Positions 53,669 to 61,993 of a DNA stretch of 64,000 nt are shown here, in pieces. Both the position numbers and the translations under genes were made by a program. The notes under the pieces are model-generated. The model made no database searches and was not told the origin of the DNA. It saw nothing but the letters and a program-made list of their open reading frames with translations. The DNA comes from Nitrosomonas sp. Its GTDB lineage: Bacteria > Pseudomonadota > Gammaproteobacteria > Burkholderiales > Nitrosomonadaceae. The DNA lies in contig JAIETK010000022.1 of NCBI GenBank assembly GCA_019745325.1, positions 1 to 64,000 on the forward strand, read 5' to 3'. Each line of letters opens with the position of its first letter. Position 1 is the first letter of the stretch.

Positions 53669-54235
53669 TTATTTGTTGCGAATACCGGCACGGTTTTGTT
53701 CCAGCGCTTTGGCGATTGCTTTGATGTCGGCTTTGCTGACGCCCGCTAACGCGGCTTGCTCACTGATGATCTGAATGAATCTGCTGATGGTCCGGTCCGG
53801 AATGTTCCGGCCTTTATGAATCTTCGGCATCGAACCGCGGCATTTGTGCCCGGATTCTACGACCGCGCCGCTATGCGGTGATGAGCCTCCTAAATCATGA
53901 TCCAGCATCATCGCCAGACATTGCTCGATGTCGTCCGGTGTGACGGTCAAATTACCGAAGAATGCGACAATTTCTCCATCAGCGAGCAAAGCGGGAACGG
54001 CAAAGTTATGCAAAAACGCCAGGATACCGTGATAGCCTCCCAGCCTTGATGCAACCGAATCACTTTTTATAACCAGTCTTGGTACGTCGGTGGTGCTATC
54101 TTCCATTTGCTGCCCGCTTGTTCTGGTTGTATTCGCCATTACCAAGCCGATGCCGTCAATGGCGACTAAAGCGCAAATTAAGGCAACGGCAAGATATTTG
54201 ATCCACTCGGTTGTGTGTCTGGATGTCATAGTCAT
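53669..54235 (-). CDS. Exported or membrane-anchored truncated haemoglobin (group 1-like)
   Basis: 188 residues from ATG 54235, preceded by AGGAGAGG. A hydrophobic segment (about 13-34) acts as a signal or anchor, and then a group-1-type globin: SRLGGYHGILAFLHNFAVPALLADGEIVAFFGNL, and GSMPKIHKGRNIPD with the proximal histidine at H140. Haem binding and oxygen or nitric oxide handling are inferred. An exported location is unusual for this family. A longer reading to 54343 lacks a ribosome-binding site. The C-terminus (IAKALEQNRAGIRNK) is typical. Confidence 0.83.
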   Translation of the reverse strand: MTMTSRHTTEWIKYLAVALICALVAIDGIGLVMANTTRTSGQQMEDSTTDVPRLVIKSDSVASRLGGYHGILAFLHNFAVPALLADGEIVAFFGNLTVTPDDIEQCLAMMLDHDLGGSSPHSGAVVESGHKCRGSMPKIHKGRNIPDRTISRFIQIISEQAALAGVSKADIKAIAKALEQNRAGIRNK

Positions 54236-54513
54236 GATTTCCTCTCCTGTTGATGAGTTTTGAGTTTTTCCCAAATCAGCCTTGCCGGGTTTCTGATTGG
54301 CAAGTACTGAAACTGCTTGAGAAGCTCCAGCAAGCGGTTTCAATACTCAATACGCAGGGATTTGAATTTTGGATGCAAACGGCCGTAGGAATGTTGAAAA
54401 TTTCTTGCGGTGATAGTGTGAGAGGAGAGTTATCTTAGATCAATAAGATAAATGATCAAATTGGCTTTTCAAAGTACACGGTTACGATTCAGTCCAAACC
54501 GGTTGTCTAAGCG

Positions 54514-54852
54514 TTATTCACCGAACGCATTTTTAATCCACTCGATTTTATGGCCATCGTTACCCGACAGCAGCAATGCATCAAACCGGCAAGGCGGTTC
54601 GCTGTTGATTGCTGACAGATAATGCCGCGCGGTGCGTAGCAGTTTGGCTTGTTTGGCCGGGGTGATGCTGGCGGCGGCACCGCCAAATGCGTCGTTTGAT
54701 CGCATGCGGACTTCGATAAATACCAATGTGTCATGATCGCGCATGATCAGATCGATTTCTCCAAAGCGGCAGCGGTAATTTTGGGCTAGAAGCACTAATT
54801 GCTGTCGTTGCAAAAAAGCGATGGCGATTTTCTCGGCATCACTGCCTTTCAT
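54514..54852 (-). CDS. YraN family (UPF0102) nuclease-like protein
   Basis: 112 residues from ATG 54852, overlapping the lpoA stop. FGEIDLIMRD and FIEVRMRS form the PD-(D/E)XK-like pattern (E32, D34, E47; R49 in place of the usual Lys or Arg). KQAKLLRTARHYL ends it. A predicted nuclease of unknown role. Same order as yraM-yraN in E. coli. Confidence 0.88.
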   Translation of the reverse strand: MKGSDAEKIAIAFLQRQQLVLLAQNYRCRFGEIDLIMRDHDTLVFIEVRMRSNDAFGGAAASITPAKQAKLLRTARHYLSAINSEPPCRFDALLLSGNDGHKIEWIKNAFGE

Positions 54853-55963
54853 CTTCGCTGATATTCTCGGGAGTTGTGATGAGCTGCACTTTACCTTGCG
54901 TAAATTGCGCCGGGATGGGTTCACGCACGAATAGACTGGGCGGGGTGAAGCGGATGTTTCCGGTAACGCCGTCGAATGCGATCTGGCCGGCTGAGTGCCA
55001 TTGCAACAAGTTGGTCATGAGACGGAAAGCATCGATGCCTAAGGCATAGAGGCGTTCCATTTCGGTGCTTCTGGAATTGCTGCCGGTATGGCGGTAGGCC
55101 ATTACAGCGGCATGATCGGGTTGCAGCAGCCATGGCATGTCGAGAAACCGGATACCTTCTAAATCGCTATTGAGAAGAAAGTTGGCGGTACCGGTAAAAA
55201 TCTGCGAAGTGGCATAAACCGGGGTTTCCGGATCGATATAAGGGCGGATGATGCGCGATTTGGTTGCGTCCAGAGCCAGAAAAACCAACCGTTCTTCGCC
55301 AGCGGTTAAATCCCGCAGTTGCTGTAAAAGAACCGGATTGTCGGTATAACGGTATAATTGCGAGGTGTAGCCGTATTCTTCTTGCCATCGCTGCATGAAA
55401 GCATTTTGCAGGCGTCTGGATAAGGCACTGTCATCTCCGATGACGACGGCATGGTTTCTGCCGCCGCTCATCGCTGCCAATTTTGCGATTTGATTGGCTT
55501 CGGTATCCGTTTGTAAACCGAAGAGATAAAGGTTGCCCGGCAAGGGTGTACTGGAATCAACCGTGTTTAATGTTAATGTGGGAACTGCCAAAGCCTCGCT
55601 GGAAGCGATCGCGGAAACACCGTCCCGGGTGAGCGGACCCACTACAAATAACGCGCCGGAAGCGATCGCGTGGTGATAATTCATGAGAATATCGAGCGGT
55701 TCGTCGCTGGTTGCATATAACCGGATGGTATACGGCAATGCCTGTCCGCGCTGCGCGGCGGCTTCAAATCCATCTTTAACGACATTGGCCGCTTCCGCAA
55801 ACGACGGCGATTCCAGCGGCAATATCAATGCGATATGGGACACAATCACCGGGCCGGCGGCTATGCCGGACAGCGGGGATTCTTCCTGTCCGGTGGCCAA
55901 TACTGCCTGGTTGCCGTATATTGCCAGAAACAGTGCCAGGAAAATCGAAAAGCAACGTGTCAT
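54839..55963 (-). CDS. LppC/LpoA-like penicillin-binding protein activator (periplasmic-binding fold)
   Basis: 374 residues from ATG 55963; longer starts at 55993 and 56014 are possible. A signal peptide (MTRCFSIFLALFLAIYG) leads to a periplasmic-binding fold: HIALILPLESPSFAEAANVVKDGFEAA, ALFVVGPLTRDGVSAIASS and VVIGDDSALSRRLQNAF. It lacks the N-terminal TPR part of E. coli LpoA. It would activate a cell-wall synthase. It overlaps yraN by 14 bases and is divergent from rsmI, as in E. coli. Confidence 0.82.
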   Translation of the reverse strand: MTRCFSIFLALFLAIYGNQAVLATGQEESPLSGIAAGPVIVSHIALILPLESPSFAEAANVVKDGFEAAAQRGQALPYTIRLYATSDEPLDILMNYHHAIASGALFVVGPLTRDGVSAIASSEALAVPTLTLNTVDSSTPLPGNLYLFGLQTDTEANQIAKLAAMSGGRNHAVVIGDDSALSRRLQNAFMQRWQEEYGYTSQLYRYTDNPVLLQQLRDLTAGEERLVFLALDATKSRIIRPYIDPETPVYATSQIFTGTANFLLNSDLEGIRFLDMPWLLQPDHAAVMAYRHTGSNSRSTEMERLYALGIDAFRLMTNLLQWHSAGQIAFDGVTGNIRFTPPSLFVREPIPAQFTQGKVQLITTPENISEDERQ

Positions 55964-55965
55964 GG

Positions 55966-56832
55966 ATGAAAATGATGCTGGAAAAGAGTGCATTATATGT
56001 GGTTGCCACCCCAATAGGAAATTTAAGCGATATCAGTTTGCGCGCCTTGGAGGTGTTGACGGGGGTCGATGCGATTGCTGCGGAGCATGTGCAAAATTCC
56101 GCGCATTTGTTGGCGAAGCATCATATCACCGCAAAATGGATCCGGTTACATCAGCATAATGAAAGCGCGGCTGCCGAAAAAATATTGTCGCTGTTGCAAG
56201 CCGGAGAGCGTGTAGCGTTAGTGACTGACGCCGGTACACCGGGCATTTCCGATCCGGGTGCGATTCTGGTGCAACGCGTGCGCGAGGGCGGTTATCGGGT
56301 TATTCCAATTCCGGGCGCCAATGCGGCAGTTTGCGCGTTATCCGCAGCGGGTATCAGCGATCCCCATTTTTTGTTTTATGGTTTCTTGCCGGCAAAATCC
56401 GGGTTACGCAAACGTGCGCTAACCGACATGAAGTCATACCTATTTACACTGATATTTTACGAAGCGCCGCATCGTATTCTGGAGTCGGTAACGGATATGA
56501 TCGAAGTGTTTGGCGAAAACAGGAAAATAACCATAGCCCGGGAGCTGACCAAGCTGTTTGAAACAATTTATTGCGGAACATTGGCAGAAACGCTTGCCTG
56601 GTTGCGAGCGGATAGCAATCAGCAAAAGGGGGAGTTCGTGTTGCTGCTGTCAGGTGCGGAGATGACGGAAGAACCGGGTATCAGCGAAGATGCCAGGCAT
56701 ACCTTATCATGCTTGCTGGCGGAACTGCCGCTGAAGCAATCGGTGAAACTGGCCGCTGAAATTACCGGTGAAAATAAAAATGCGCTGTATCAATTAGCAT
56801 TGAATCTAAAATCCGGCGAACCTGGGTTTTAA
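55966..56832 (+). CDS. rsmI: 16S rRNA 2'-O-ribose methyltransferase RsmI
   Basis: 288 residues. LYVVATPIGNLSDISLRALEVL, ALVTDAGTPGISDPGAILV, VIPIPGANAAVCALSAAGI and GFLPAKSGLRKRAL are RsmI marks. It methylates C1402 of 16S rRNA with SAM. The start is uncertain: ATG codons at 55966, 55972 and 55975 precede LEKSALYVV. Only two bases separate it from the divergent lpoA start. Confidence 0.92.
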   Translation: MKMMLEKSALYVVATPIGNLSDISLRALEVLTGVDAIAAEHVQNSAHLLAKHHITAKWIRLHQHNESAAAEKILSLLQAGERVALVTDAGTPGISDPGAILVQRVREGGYRVIPIPGANAAVCALSAAGISDPHFLFYGFLPAKSGLRKRALTDMKSYLFTLIFYEAPHRILESVTDMIEVFGENRKITIARELTKLFETIYCGTLAETLAWLRADSNQQKGEFVLLLSGAEMTEEPGISEDARHTLSCLLAELPLKQSVKLAAEITGENKNALYQLALNLKSGEPGF

Positions 56833-56880
56833 GCTTGCGTACGTTATAATGAGGCTGATTAACACTGCCCGGAATCGATC

Positions 56881-57921
56881 TTGACTACCATTACCATTAC
56901 CCGGCCTGACGATTGGCACTTGCACTTGCGCGATGGTGAACAAATGCGTGCGGTATTGCCGCATACCGCAAGACAATTCGGCCGAGCCATTGTCATGCCC
57001 AACTTACGGCCGCCGGTAGTTTCAGTCGATCAGGCTTCGGCGTACCGGCAGCGCATACTGTCGGCATTACCGGATGCATTAGTATCCCAGTTTGAACCTT
57101 TGATGACGTTGTATCTGACCGATAACACCCCGGTTGCGGAGATTATCCGGGCAAAGGAAAGCGGCGTGGTGCATGCGGTGAAATTATATCCGGCTGGCGC
57201 AACGACGAATTCGGATGCCGGGGTGACCGATATTATGAAGTGCTATGCGGTTCTGGAGATGATGGAGGCGCAGGATTTGCCGCTGCTGCTGCACGGTGAA
57301 GTGACCGATTCCGCTGTCGATGTGTTCGATAGAGAGAAAGTTTTTATCGATCGGGTATTGCTGCCGCTGACACAACGGTTTCCTCATTTGCGCATGGTCT
57401 TCGAACATGTCACTACGCGCGACGCAGTTCAGTTTGTTAAAGAATCATCGCATCCGATTGCGGCCACGATTACCGCGCATCATCTGTTATTGAATCGTAA
57501 TGCGATTTTTCAGGGTGGAATTCGTCCGCACCATTATTGCCTGCCGGTATTGAAACGTGAGATTCACCGCAAGGCTCTGCTGGATGCGGCTATAAGCGGC
57601 AATCCCAAGTTTTTTCTGGGCACCGATAGCGCGCCGCATTCGCTGTCGAGTAAAGAAAATGCTTGTGGTTGTGCCGGGATTTATACTGCGCATGCTGCAA
57701 TCGAGTTTTATGCAACGGCATTTGAGCAAGCCGGCGCTTTGGATAGACTGGAGCCTTTTGCCAGTTTCCACGGAGCTGATTTTTACCGGTTGCCGCGCAA
57801 TCAGGGGACTATCACACTGAATAAAGAGACCTGGACAGTCCTGCAGCATTTTGACTTTGCGGATGAGCGATTAATACCGCTTTATGCCGGCAACGCGTTG
57901 ACCTGGAAAATGGCATCGTAA
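56881..57921 (+). CDS. pyrC: Dihydroorotase
   Basis: 346 residues from a TTG start with GGAA upstream. Zinc ligands H13 and H15 (WHLHLRDG), the carbamylated lysine segment VHAVKLYPAGATTNSD, LLLHGEVTD and FEHVTTRDA show a class II PyrC. It closes carbamoyl-aspartate in pyrimidine synthesis. All key residues appear intact. Confidence 0.94.
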   Translation: MTTITITRPDDWHLHLRDGEQMRAVLPHTARQFGRAIVMPNLRPPVVSVDQASAYRQRILSALPDALVSQFEPLMTLYLTDNTPVAEIIRAKESGVVHAVKLYPAGATTNSDAGVTDIMKCYAVLEMMEAQDLPLLLHGEVTDSAVDVFDREKVFIDRVLLPLTQRFPHLRMVFEHVTTRDAVQFVKESSHPIAATITAHHLLLNRNAIFQGGIRPHHYCLPVLKREIHRKALLDAAISGNPKFFLGTDSAPHSLSSKENACGCAGIYTAHAAIEFYATAFEQAGALDRLEPFASFHGADFYRLPRNQGTITLNKETWTVLQHFDFADERLIPLYAGNALTWKMAS

Positions 57922-57930
57922 CCCGGGCGT

Positions 57931-58299
57931 TTACCAATGTTTTAATAACCGGTTCCAGCGATATAACAATTTTGCGAAGCCATTATAAGCCGCTTGAGCA
58001 AGTTGCCGGATGACCGGAAATTGTAGCAACTTTGCCAACCAGCGTTGTTTGGGTGATTGCCGCCAGAGATGAATGAATGCATCGATACCGGTGCTGATTG
58101 CGCCATCGCTATCTTTAACGTGCAATCGCTCACGGACTTGTTCCAGCGAACTGTTTACTTCCGCGATGGCCTTTGGATTGGTGTGTACATCGATCCACTC
58201 GATATCATCAACCCCACATCGTTCAAGATGTTGGCGTTGGCTTTCTATCCCCGCTTTGCAGATCGGACAGGCGCTGTTGTAATACACTTTTTTGTGCAT
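57931..58299 (-). CDS. DCC family (DUF393) thiol-disulfide oxidoreductase-like protein
   Basis: 122 residues: VYYNSACPICKAGIESQRQHLER has the CxxC pair C11/C14 and the DUF393 start. GIDAFIHLWRQSPKQRWLAKLLQFPVIRQLAQAAYNGFAKLLYRWNR is the usual tail. The redox role is unproven. It is convergent with pyrC, and a perfect hairpin lies 51 bases upstream of its start. Confidence 0.85.
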   Translation of the reverse strand: MHKKVYYNSACPICKAGIESQRQHLERCGVDDIEWIDVHTNPKAIAEVNSSLEQVRERLHVKDSDGAISTGIDAFIHLWRQSPKQRWLAKLLQFPVIRQLAQAAYNGFAKLLYRWNRLLKHW

Positions 58300-58349
58300 T
58301 CCGGTTGGTTTTTGTCAGGTAGATGGCGAGCATTAGTATACCCTGCATC

Positions 58350-58375
58350 ACTGACAACTTGGTTAAGTTGTCAGT
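58350..58375. promoter_or_regulatory. Perfect inverted repeat upstream of the DCC gene
   Basis: ACTGACAACTT, loop GGTT, AAGTTGTCAGT: an 11-bp perfect stem. It may be a terminator of the upstream membrane-protein gene (no T-run) or an operator of the DCC gene. Confidence 0.5.
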
Positions 58376-58394
58376 TCCGAGTCGTTGATAGGAA

Positions 58395-58742
58395 TTAATG
58401 CAACCTTGTGTGCCGTTCTATCGTCGGATGCAGTTGATGGGGGTCGTTGGTATTCTTCTTTTGCCAGAATAACTTATAGGCACAGAAGGCTCCGATGAAA
58501 AAAGCAATGATGGTCAGTAAGATTGGGGATGGAGTGGGTATTTCGAGATACCAGTACCACCATTCAAGAGCCGTAAGGAGAATAAAAATGGAAGGTGCAA
58601 TGATTAAGGGGAGGATGTCGCTATCGATCAATTTGTTAAGTTTTTGATGGATGTATTGGCGGCATTTGATAAAAAAATTGTTTGCACGCGTTGGATGTTT
58701 TTGGGGTCTCGATTTGATAATTTTTAGACGCAATTTTGGCAT
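58395..58742 (-). CDS. Small membrane protein of unknown function
   Basis: 115 residues from ATG 58742 (a longer start at 58793 is possible). A basic N-terminus (PKLRLKIIKSRPQKHPT), then two hydrophobic helices (LPLIIAPSIFILLTALEWWYWYL and ILLTIIAFFIGAFCAYKLF), then a His-rich tail (QLHPTIERHTRLH). No family recognised. AT-rich. Moderately supported by length and pattern only. Confidence 0.5.
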   Translation of the reverse strand: MPKLRLKIIKSRPQKHPTRANNFFIKCRQYIHQKLNKLIDSDILPLIIAPSIFILLTALEWWYWYLEIPTPSPILLTIIAFFIGAFCAYKLFWQKKNTNDPHQLHPTIERHTRLH

Positions 58743-59341
58743 AAGTATAATTGTATTAAATTGTTGAAATATTATAGAAATGCGATTCAACATATGAATC
58801 GCTCGCAGAGACAGTTATCGGTATCGGAGGTTAAAAATTTATAGCCGGAGACATTTTTGGCATATTTTCTGAAAATGCTGTCAATCACTCAATTTTTCTT
58901 GACATTTCAAGTCATCCACAGGCTAATGACAAAACAGATACTGCTTCTTTGTCTACCGCTATGGGTAAAGAAGACTGCATAACAGTATGAAATGTAATAT
59001 TTAATTAAAACGTTAAGTAGTTAATTTAAGATAGAATCTCGTTTTCTAATTGGTTTACAGCATTTATAAAGAGAATATTCACAAAGTTATCCACAGATCT
59101 GTGAATAATTAAAAGAATCTCAATTGAAATAGAACGGTACGTTACTTTTTGAATGGCTAGATGCGCGACTTGCAACGATATCAATGCGTGCGCCGGTGAG
59201 ATACTGGTATGAAACTTTGAAAGCTGTGGAAAGAACTTATGACATTCTGAATCTTAAATATCCATCCTTGATATCCAATTTTCAGAATGACGCGGATTAA
59301 AAATTAATGTGCGTAGTATGGATTTTTACGATACCAGGAAT
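58743..59341. other. AT-rich intergenic region with DnaA boxes, no gene seen
   Basis: About 600 bases without a convincing frame. The middle (58960-59070) is very AT-rich. DnaA-like boxes occur at 58912-58920 (TCATCCACA) and in a cluster at 59075-59108. The rest shows nothing recognisable. Confidence 0.5.
59075..59108. promoter_or_regulatory. Cluster of three DnaA boxes
   Basis: ATATTCACA (59075-59083, one mismatch), TTATCCACA (59087-59095, perfect) and TGTGAATAA (59100-59108, perfect on the other strand) within 34 bases. A fourth weak box is at 58912. The AT-rich stretch just to the left could unwind. No dnaA gene is near. Confidence 0.6.
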
Positions 59342-59431
59342 TGGTGCCCGGGGCCGGAATCGAACCGGCACGGGCGGTTTAGGCCCGAGGGATTTTAAGT
59401 CCCTTGTGTCTACCAATTTCACCACCCGGGC
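59342..59431 (-). tRNA. tRNA-Leu (anticodon TAA)
   Basis: The minus strand folds as a long-variable-arm leucine tRNA: acceptor GCCCGGG/CCCGGGC with discriminator A and an encoded CCA. The anticodon stem AGGGA/TCCCT holds CTTAAAA, giving anticodon TAA. T-arm GGTTCGATTCC is intact. It is last in the three-tRNA operon. Confidence 0.96.
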
Positions 59432-59437
59432 AAAAAA

Positions 59438-59511
59438 TGGAGGCGGGGGTCGGAATCGAACCGGCGTAGACGGCTTTGCAGGCCGCTGCATGACCACTCT
59501 GCCACCCCGCC
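59438..59511 (-). tRNA. tRNA-Cys (anticodon GCA)
   Basis: Acceptor GGCGGGG/CCCCGCC with discriminator T and encoded CCA. Anticodon loop CTGCAAA gives GCA. T-arm GGTTCGATTCC intact. Six bases from the leucine tRNA. Confidence 0.96.
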
Positions 59512-59614
59512 ATATTGCATAGCTATAAAATTATTTGTAGCCCTAAAGAATAATCTGTAGAGACTATGCGGTTTCCGACAAAACTATCTTACAAGAGCCA
59601 TTTTCTATAGAAAA

Positions 59615-59689
59615 TGGAGCGGGAAACGAGGCTCGAACTCGCGACCCCAACCTTGGCAAGGTTGTGCTCTACCACTGAGCTATTCCCGC
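59615..59689 (-). tRNA. tRNA-Gly (anticodon GCC)
   Basis: Acceptor GCGGGAA/TTCCCGC with encoded CCA. Anticodon loop TTGCCAA gives GCC. D-arm AGCTCAGTGGTAGAGC and T-arm AGTTCGAGCCT are intact. First gene of the tRNA operon. Confidence 0.96.
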
Positions 59690-59737
59690 GCGATGAAGTT
59701 ACCGAAAGATTTGTATCACTTCAGAAACAAAGGGTGG

Positions 59738-59765
59738 ATTATAGAGATGCTGTGCGTTTTGTCAA
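59738..59765 (-). promoter_or_regulatory. Sigma-70 promoter of the tRNA operon
   Basis: Minus strand TTGACA, 16-base spacer, TATAAT, both hexamers perfect. It lies 49 bases before tRNA-Gly, so transcription should start about 40 bases upstream of it. A strong promoter as expected for stable RNA. Confidence 0.85.
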
Positions 59766-59881
59766 GAAATGCAGATTGTTTGATGCGTGTTAATCGACTG
59801 TATGCAGTCACTTTCGAGAAGAACAATTTGGGTATCGTGTAAAATGATAATGAAGAGCAATTTATGAAAATGATATGAAGT

Positions 59882-60163
59882 ATGCAACCAAGTGTGATTA
59901 TTAATCAGCACCGGAATACCGCAATTATCGTAGCAACCAGCGGTAAAGGCGTTGTTGTGATTAAACTAGGTAAAGGAAAGCTGACGGTAACGACATTATC
60001 TCAAAAAGCAATTGCCGATCAAGGCTATGCAGTGAGTAATTATTCACCTAAGCAGGCGGCGGAGCGATATTTGAAACACGGTGCCGGTGTTAGCGAGAAG
60101 GCTAGAAAATATTTGGAAAAAATCGCGTCCAGCGGTTTTACTGAGGGACTGGATTTTGTTTAG
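59882..60163 (+). CDS. Small hypothetical protein
   Basis: 93 residues: QPSVIINQHRNTAIIVATSGKGVVVIKLGKGKLTVTTLSQ, then a helical end (YSPKQAAERYLKHGAGVSEKARKYLEKI). Basic, cytoplasmic, no known family. The ribosome-binding site is weak. The codon use looks real. Confidence 0.55.
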   Translation: MQPSVIINQHRNTAIIVATSGKGVVVIKLGKGKLTVTTLSQKAIADQGYAVSNYSPKQAAERYLKHGAGVSEKARKYLEKIASSGFTEGLDFV

Positions 60164-60323
60164 TCCGGGCATTTAATTTTGCGGCTTGAGATTCATTGTT
60201 TATAAAGATCTCTGTTTTCAACATAATTACCAGCAGATTTCATCATTCTCCAGATTTGTTTTTTTAGGATTCTCCGGTGTGTTTTTAGAATTGCCGAGAC
60301 TAGGGTAAGGAAGTAATAGAAAA

Positions 60324-60734
60324 ATGACCAATGTATTAAGAACGTGTACTATGCTGTTGCTGATTGCTCTGATCAGTACAATGTCAGCATGCTCAGTGTT
60401 TATGGCTGCCAAACAGCCGGAAAAAAAAGACCTAAGCCTACTGAAGGAAGGCGTGTCTCGAGCGGTATTGATTTCCGAGTTCGGAGCACCGGTTGTGAGC
60501 GAGTATAAAGATGGAAAAAGGTACGAAATTTTTAAATTCGTGCAGGGTTATAGCACCGGCGCGAAAGCCGGGCGGGCGTTTTTACACGGCGCTGCAAGTA
60601 TCGCTACGTTAGGGTTATGGGAGCTTTTTGGAACGCCTACGGAAATAACTTTTAACGGCGATGAAATGGCTTTTCAAGTCAGCTACGATGAGAATGATAC
60701 TGTTGATGAAATCGCCATGATTAAAAAAGAATGA
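60324..60734 (+). CDS. Lipoprotein of unknown function
   Basis: 136 residues. The lipobox MSAC follows a hydrophobic core (MLLLIALISTMSAC). The body has LLKEGVSRAVLISEFGAPVVSEYKDGKRYEIFKF, like SmpA/BamE-type folds, and FQVSYDENDTVDEIAMIKKE. Assignment to the BamE-like superfamily is a guess from the G-pattern (GxxxxxVxxxFGxP). Confidence 0.72.
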   Translation: MTNVLRTCTMLLLIALISTMSACSVFMAAKQPEKKDLSLLKEGVSRAVLISEFGAPVVSEYKDGKRYEIFKFVQGYSTGAKAGRAFLHGAASIATLGLWELFGTPTEITFNGDEMAFQVSYDENDTVDEIAMIKKE

Positions 60735-60782
60735 TTCATAAGCCGACTTCGAAGAATTCTTTCAACAAAACCGCGCCATAAA

Positions 60783-60810
60783 AACAAAGCCGGCAAAAAC
60801 CGGCTTTGTT
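60783..60810. terminator. Strong bidirectional terminator
   Basis: AACAAAGCCGG and CCGGCTTTGTT, a perfect 11-bp stem with a 6-base loop (CAAAAA). TTTT follows on the minus strand. It serves the convergent lipoprotein and Cys-rich genes. Confidence 0.85.
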
Positions 60811-60838
60811 CGGAAAAAACGACTGAGAATCGTTGCGA

Positions 60839-61120
60839 CTAGCTACATTTTCCTGTTTCAGAACCGTCTGCATTGGTTTCTGTGCCGTCATCCTTCACGC
60901 AGGTGTTTTGGCAAACACCAGATTTCTTACATGCTTTTCCTGCGGGCAGGCTTTTCTTTTCAATACAGGCTCCTTCTACCAAATAACAAACCTGGTTTTC
61001 TCCGCATGCGCTTTTACCATCTTTTTCAGTTTCCAAGCTACATGCCGCAAATGCCTGATTTGAGAAAACAATAAGGGCAATTACGAATACTAAGGAATTC
61101 AATGCTCTTCTAAACAACAT
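60839..61120 (-). CDS. Small exported cysteine-rich protein
   Basis: 93 residues from ATG 61120, with AAGGGGGG upstream. The signal peptide ends SNQAFA. The mature 66 residues have nine cysteines: ACSLE, ACGEN, VCYLV, ACIEK, ACKKSGVCQNTC and KCS, so disulfide-knotted. Not recognised; a toxin-like or metal-binding role is only a guess. Confidence 0.72.
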   Translation of the reverse strand: MLFRRALNSLVFVIALIVFSNQAFAACSLETEKDGKSACGENQVCYLVEGACIEKKSLPAGKACKKSGVCQNTCVKDDGTETNADGSETGKCS

Positions 61121-61319
61121 GTTACCCCCCTTCTTTAGTGTGTGAACAAAACATGATTGATCGCATATTGGCGAAAATGGTGGAAAAAATTTAATGCCGC
61201 GCAATTTTCTAGCTCATTCCGCCGAATCATTTCTAATTTGCTTTTCACATTCCGGTGTCAAGCAAAAGCAATTCTACCGGTAAGATCGAACCAGGCATAG
61301 AGGGGAGTGTGGCGTATTA

Positions 61320-61712
61320 TTATTGACCGCATGCTATCCGCCATTCTTTCTCATCCATACTTTGATCTTGAATCTTCTCCCACTTCTGCGGTTGGCTATA
61401 GGATCGAACAAGATCGCCTTTTTCCATGTTCCAGCTGAAATATGAAAACGCGAGGGTTCGCATTTGTTCTTCCTCGCAATCAAATTCACGCCGGACTTTT
61501 TCCGATAGGTAAGTGGCTCCCAAGGTTCTTTGTTCAATTTTGTAATCGAGTAAAATCCACATTTTCACTCGATTGCTTGCTTTCCGGATGGAAGCAAGAT
61601 CAGCGTAGATCGTATAGCCGCCTTTATCGGGGGTTTCGCCGATAAGAGTCCACTGTGCAAGTGCTTCGGTGCTGATAAAGGCGAATGCTAGCGCGAGTAA
61701 TATTTTTTTCAT
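61320..61712 (-). CDS. Surface-adhesin E-like exported protein
   Basis: 130 residues from ATG 61712 (MKKILLALAFAFISTEALAQW, a signal peptide). WTLIGETPDKGGYTIYADLASIRKASNRVKMWILLDYK and the double-acidic FDCEEEQ/MRTLAFSYFSW pattern match the small Adhesin_E (PF16747-like) family. The real role is unclear. A longer start to 61814 lacks a ribosome-binding site. Confidence 0.75.
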   Translation of the reverse strand: MKKILLALAFAFISTEALAQWTLIGETPDKGGYTIYADLASIRKASNRVKMWILLDYKIEQRTLGATYLSEKVRREFDCEEEQMRTLAFSYFSWNMEKGDLVRSYSQPQKWEKIQDQSMDEKEWRIACGQ

Positions 61713-61822
61713 TCTGGATTCTGGCTTTTTGTTAGGGTGGGTTTTCAATAATGTAACGGATCGGCATTGGCAATAATTTTGAACAATGCATTTACTGAGA
61801 ACCGTTTTGTTCACTTATGCAA

Positions 61823-61881
61823 GGATGCGAGTACCGCGTAACGAAGTGATTCGCTCGTGCAGTCAATTAATCAGCGTTTCC
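61823..61881. mobile_element. MITE-like element, partial copy
   Basis: The minus strand begins GGAAACGCTGATTAATTGAC and continues TGCACGAGCGAATCACTTCG to GTACTCGCATCC, i.e. one end and about 59 bases of the element. The other end is missing. Confidence 0.7.
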
Positions 61882-61993
61882 CTAGCGGATTCTTACATTA
61901 TGATCCTACAAATGCAAACAATGATGATTCGATAGGGATTGTAGTAAACTCCATTCCTGAGTTGCTCAGGCAAATATTATGAGAAGGAATCTT

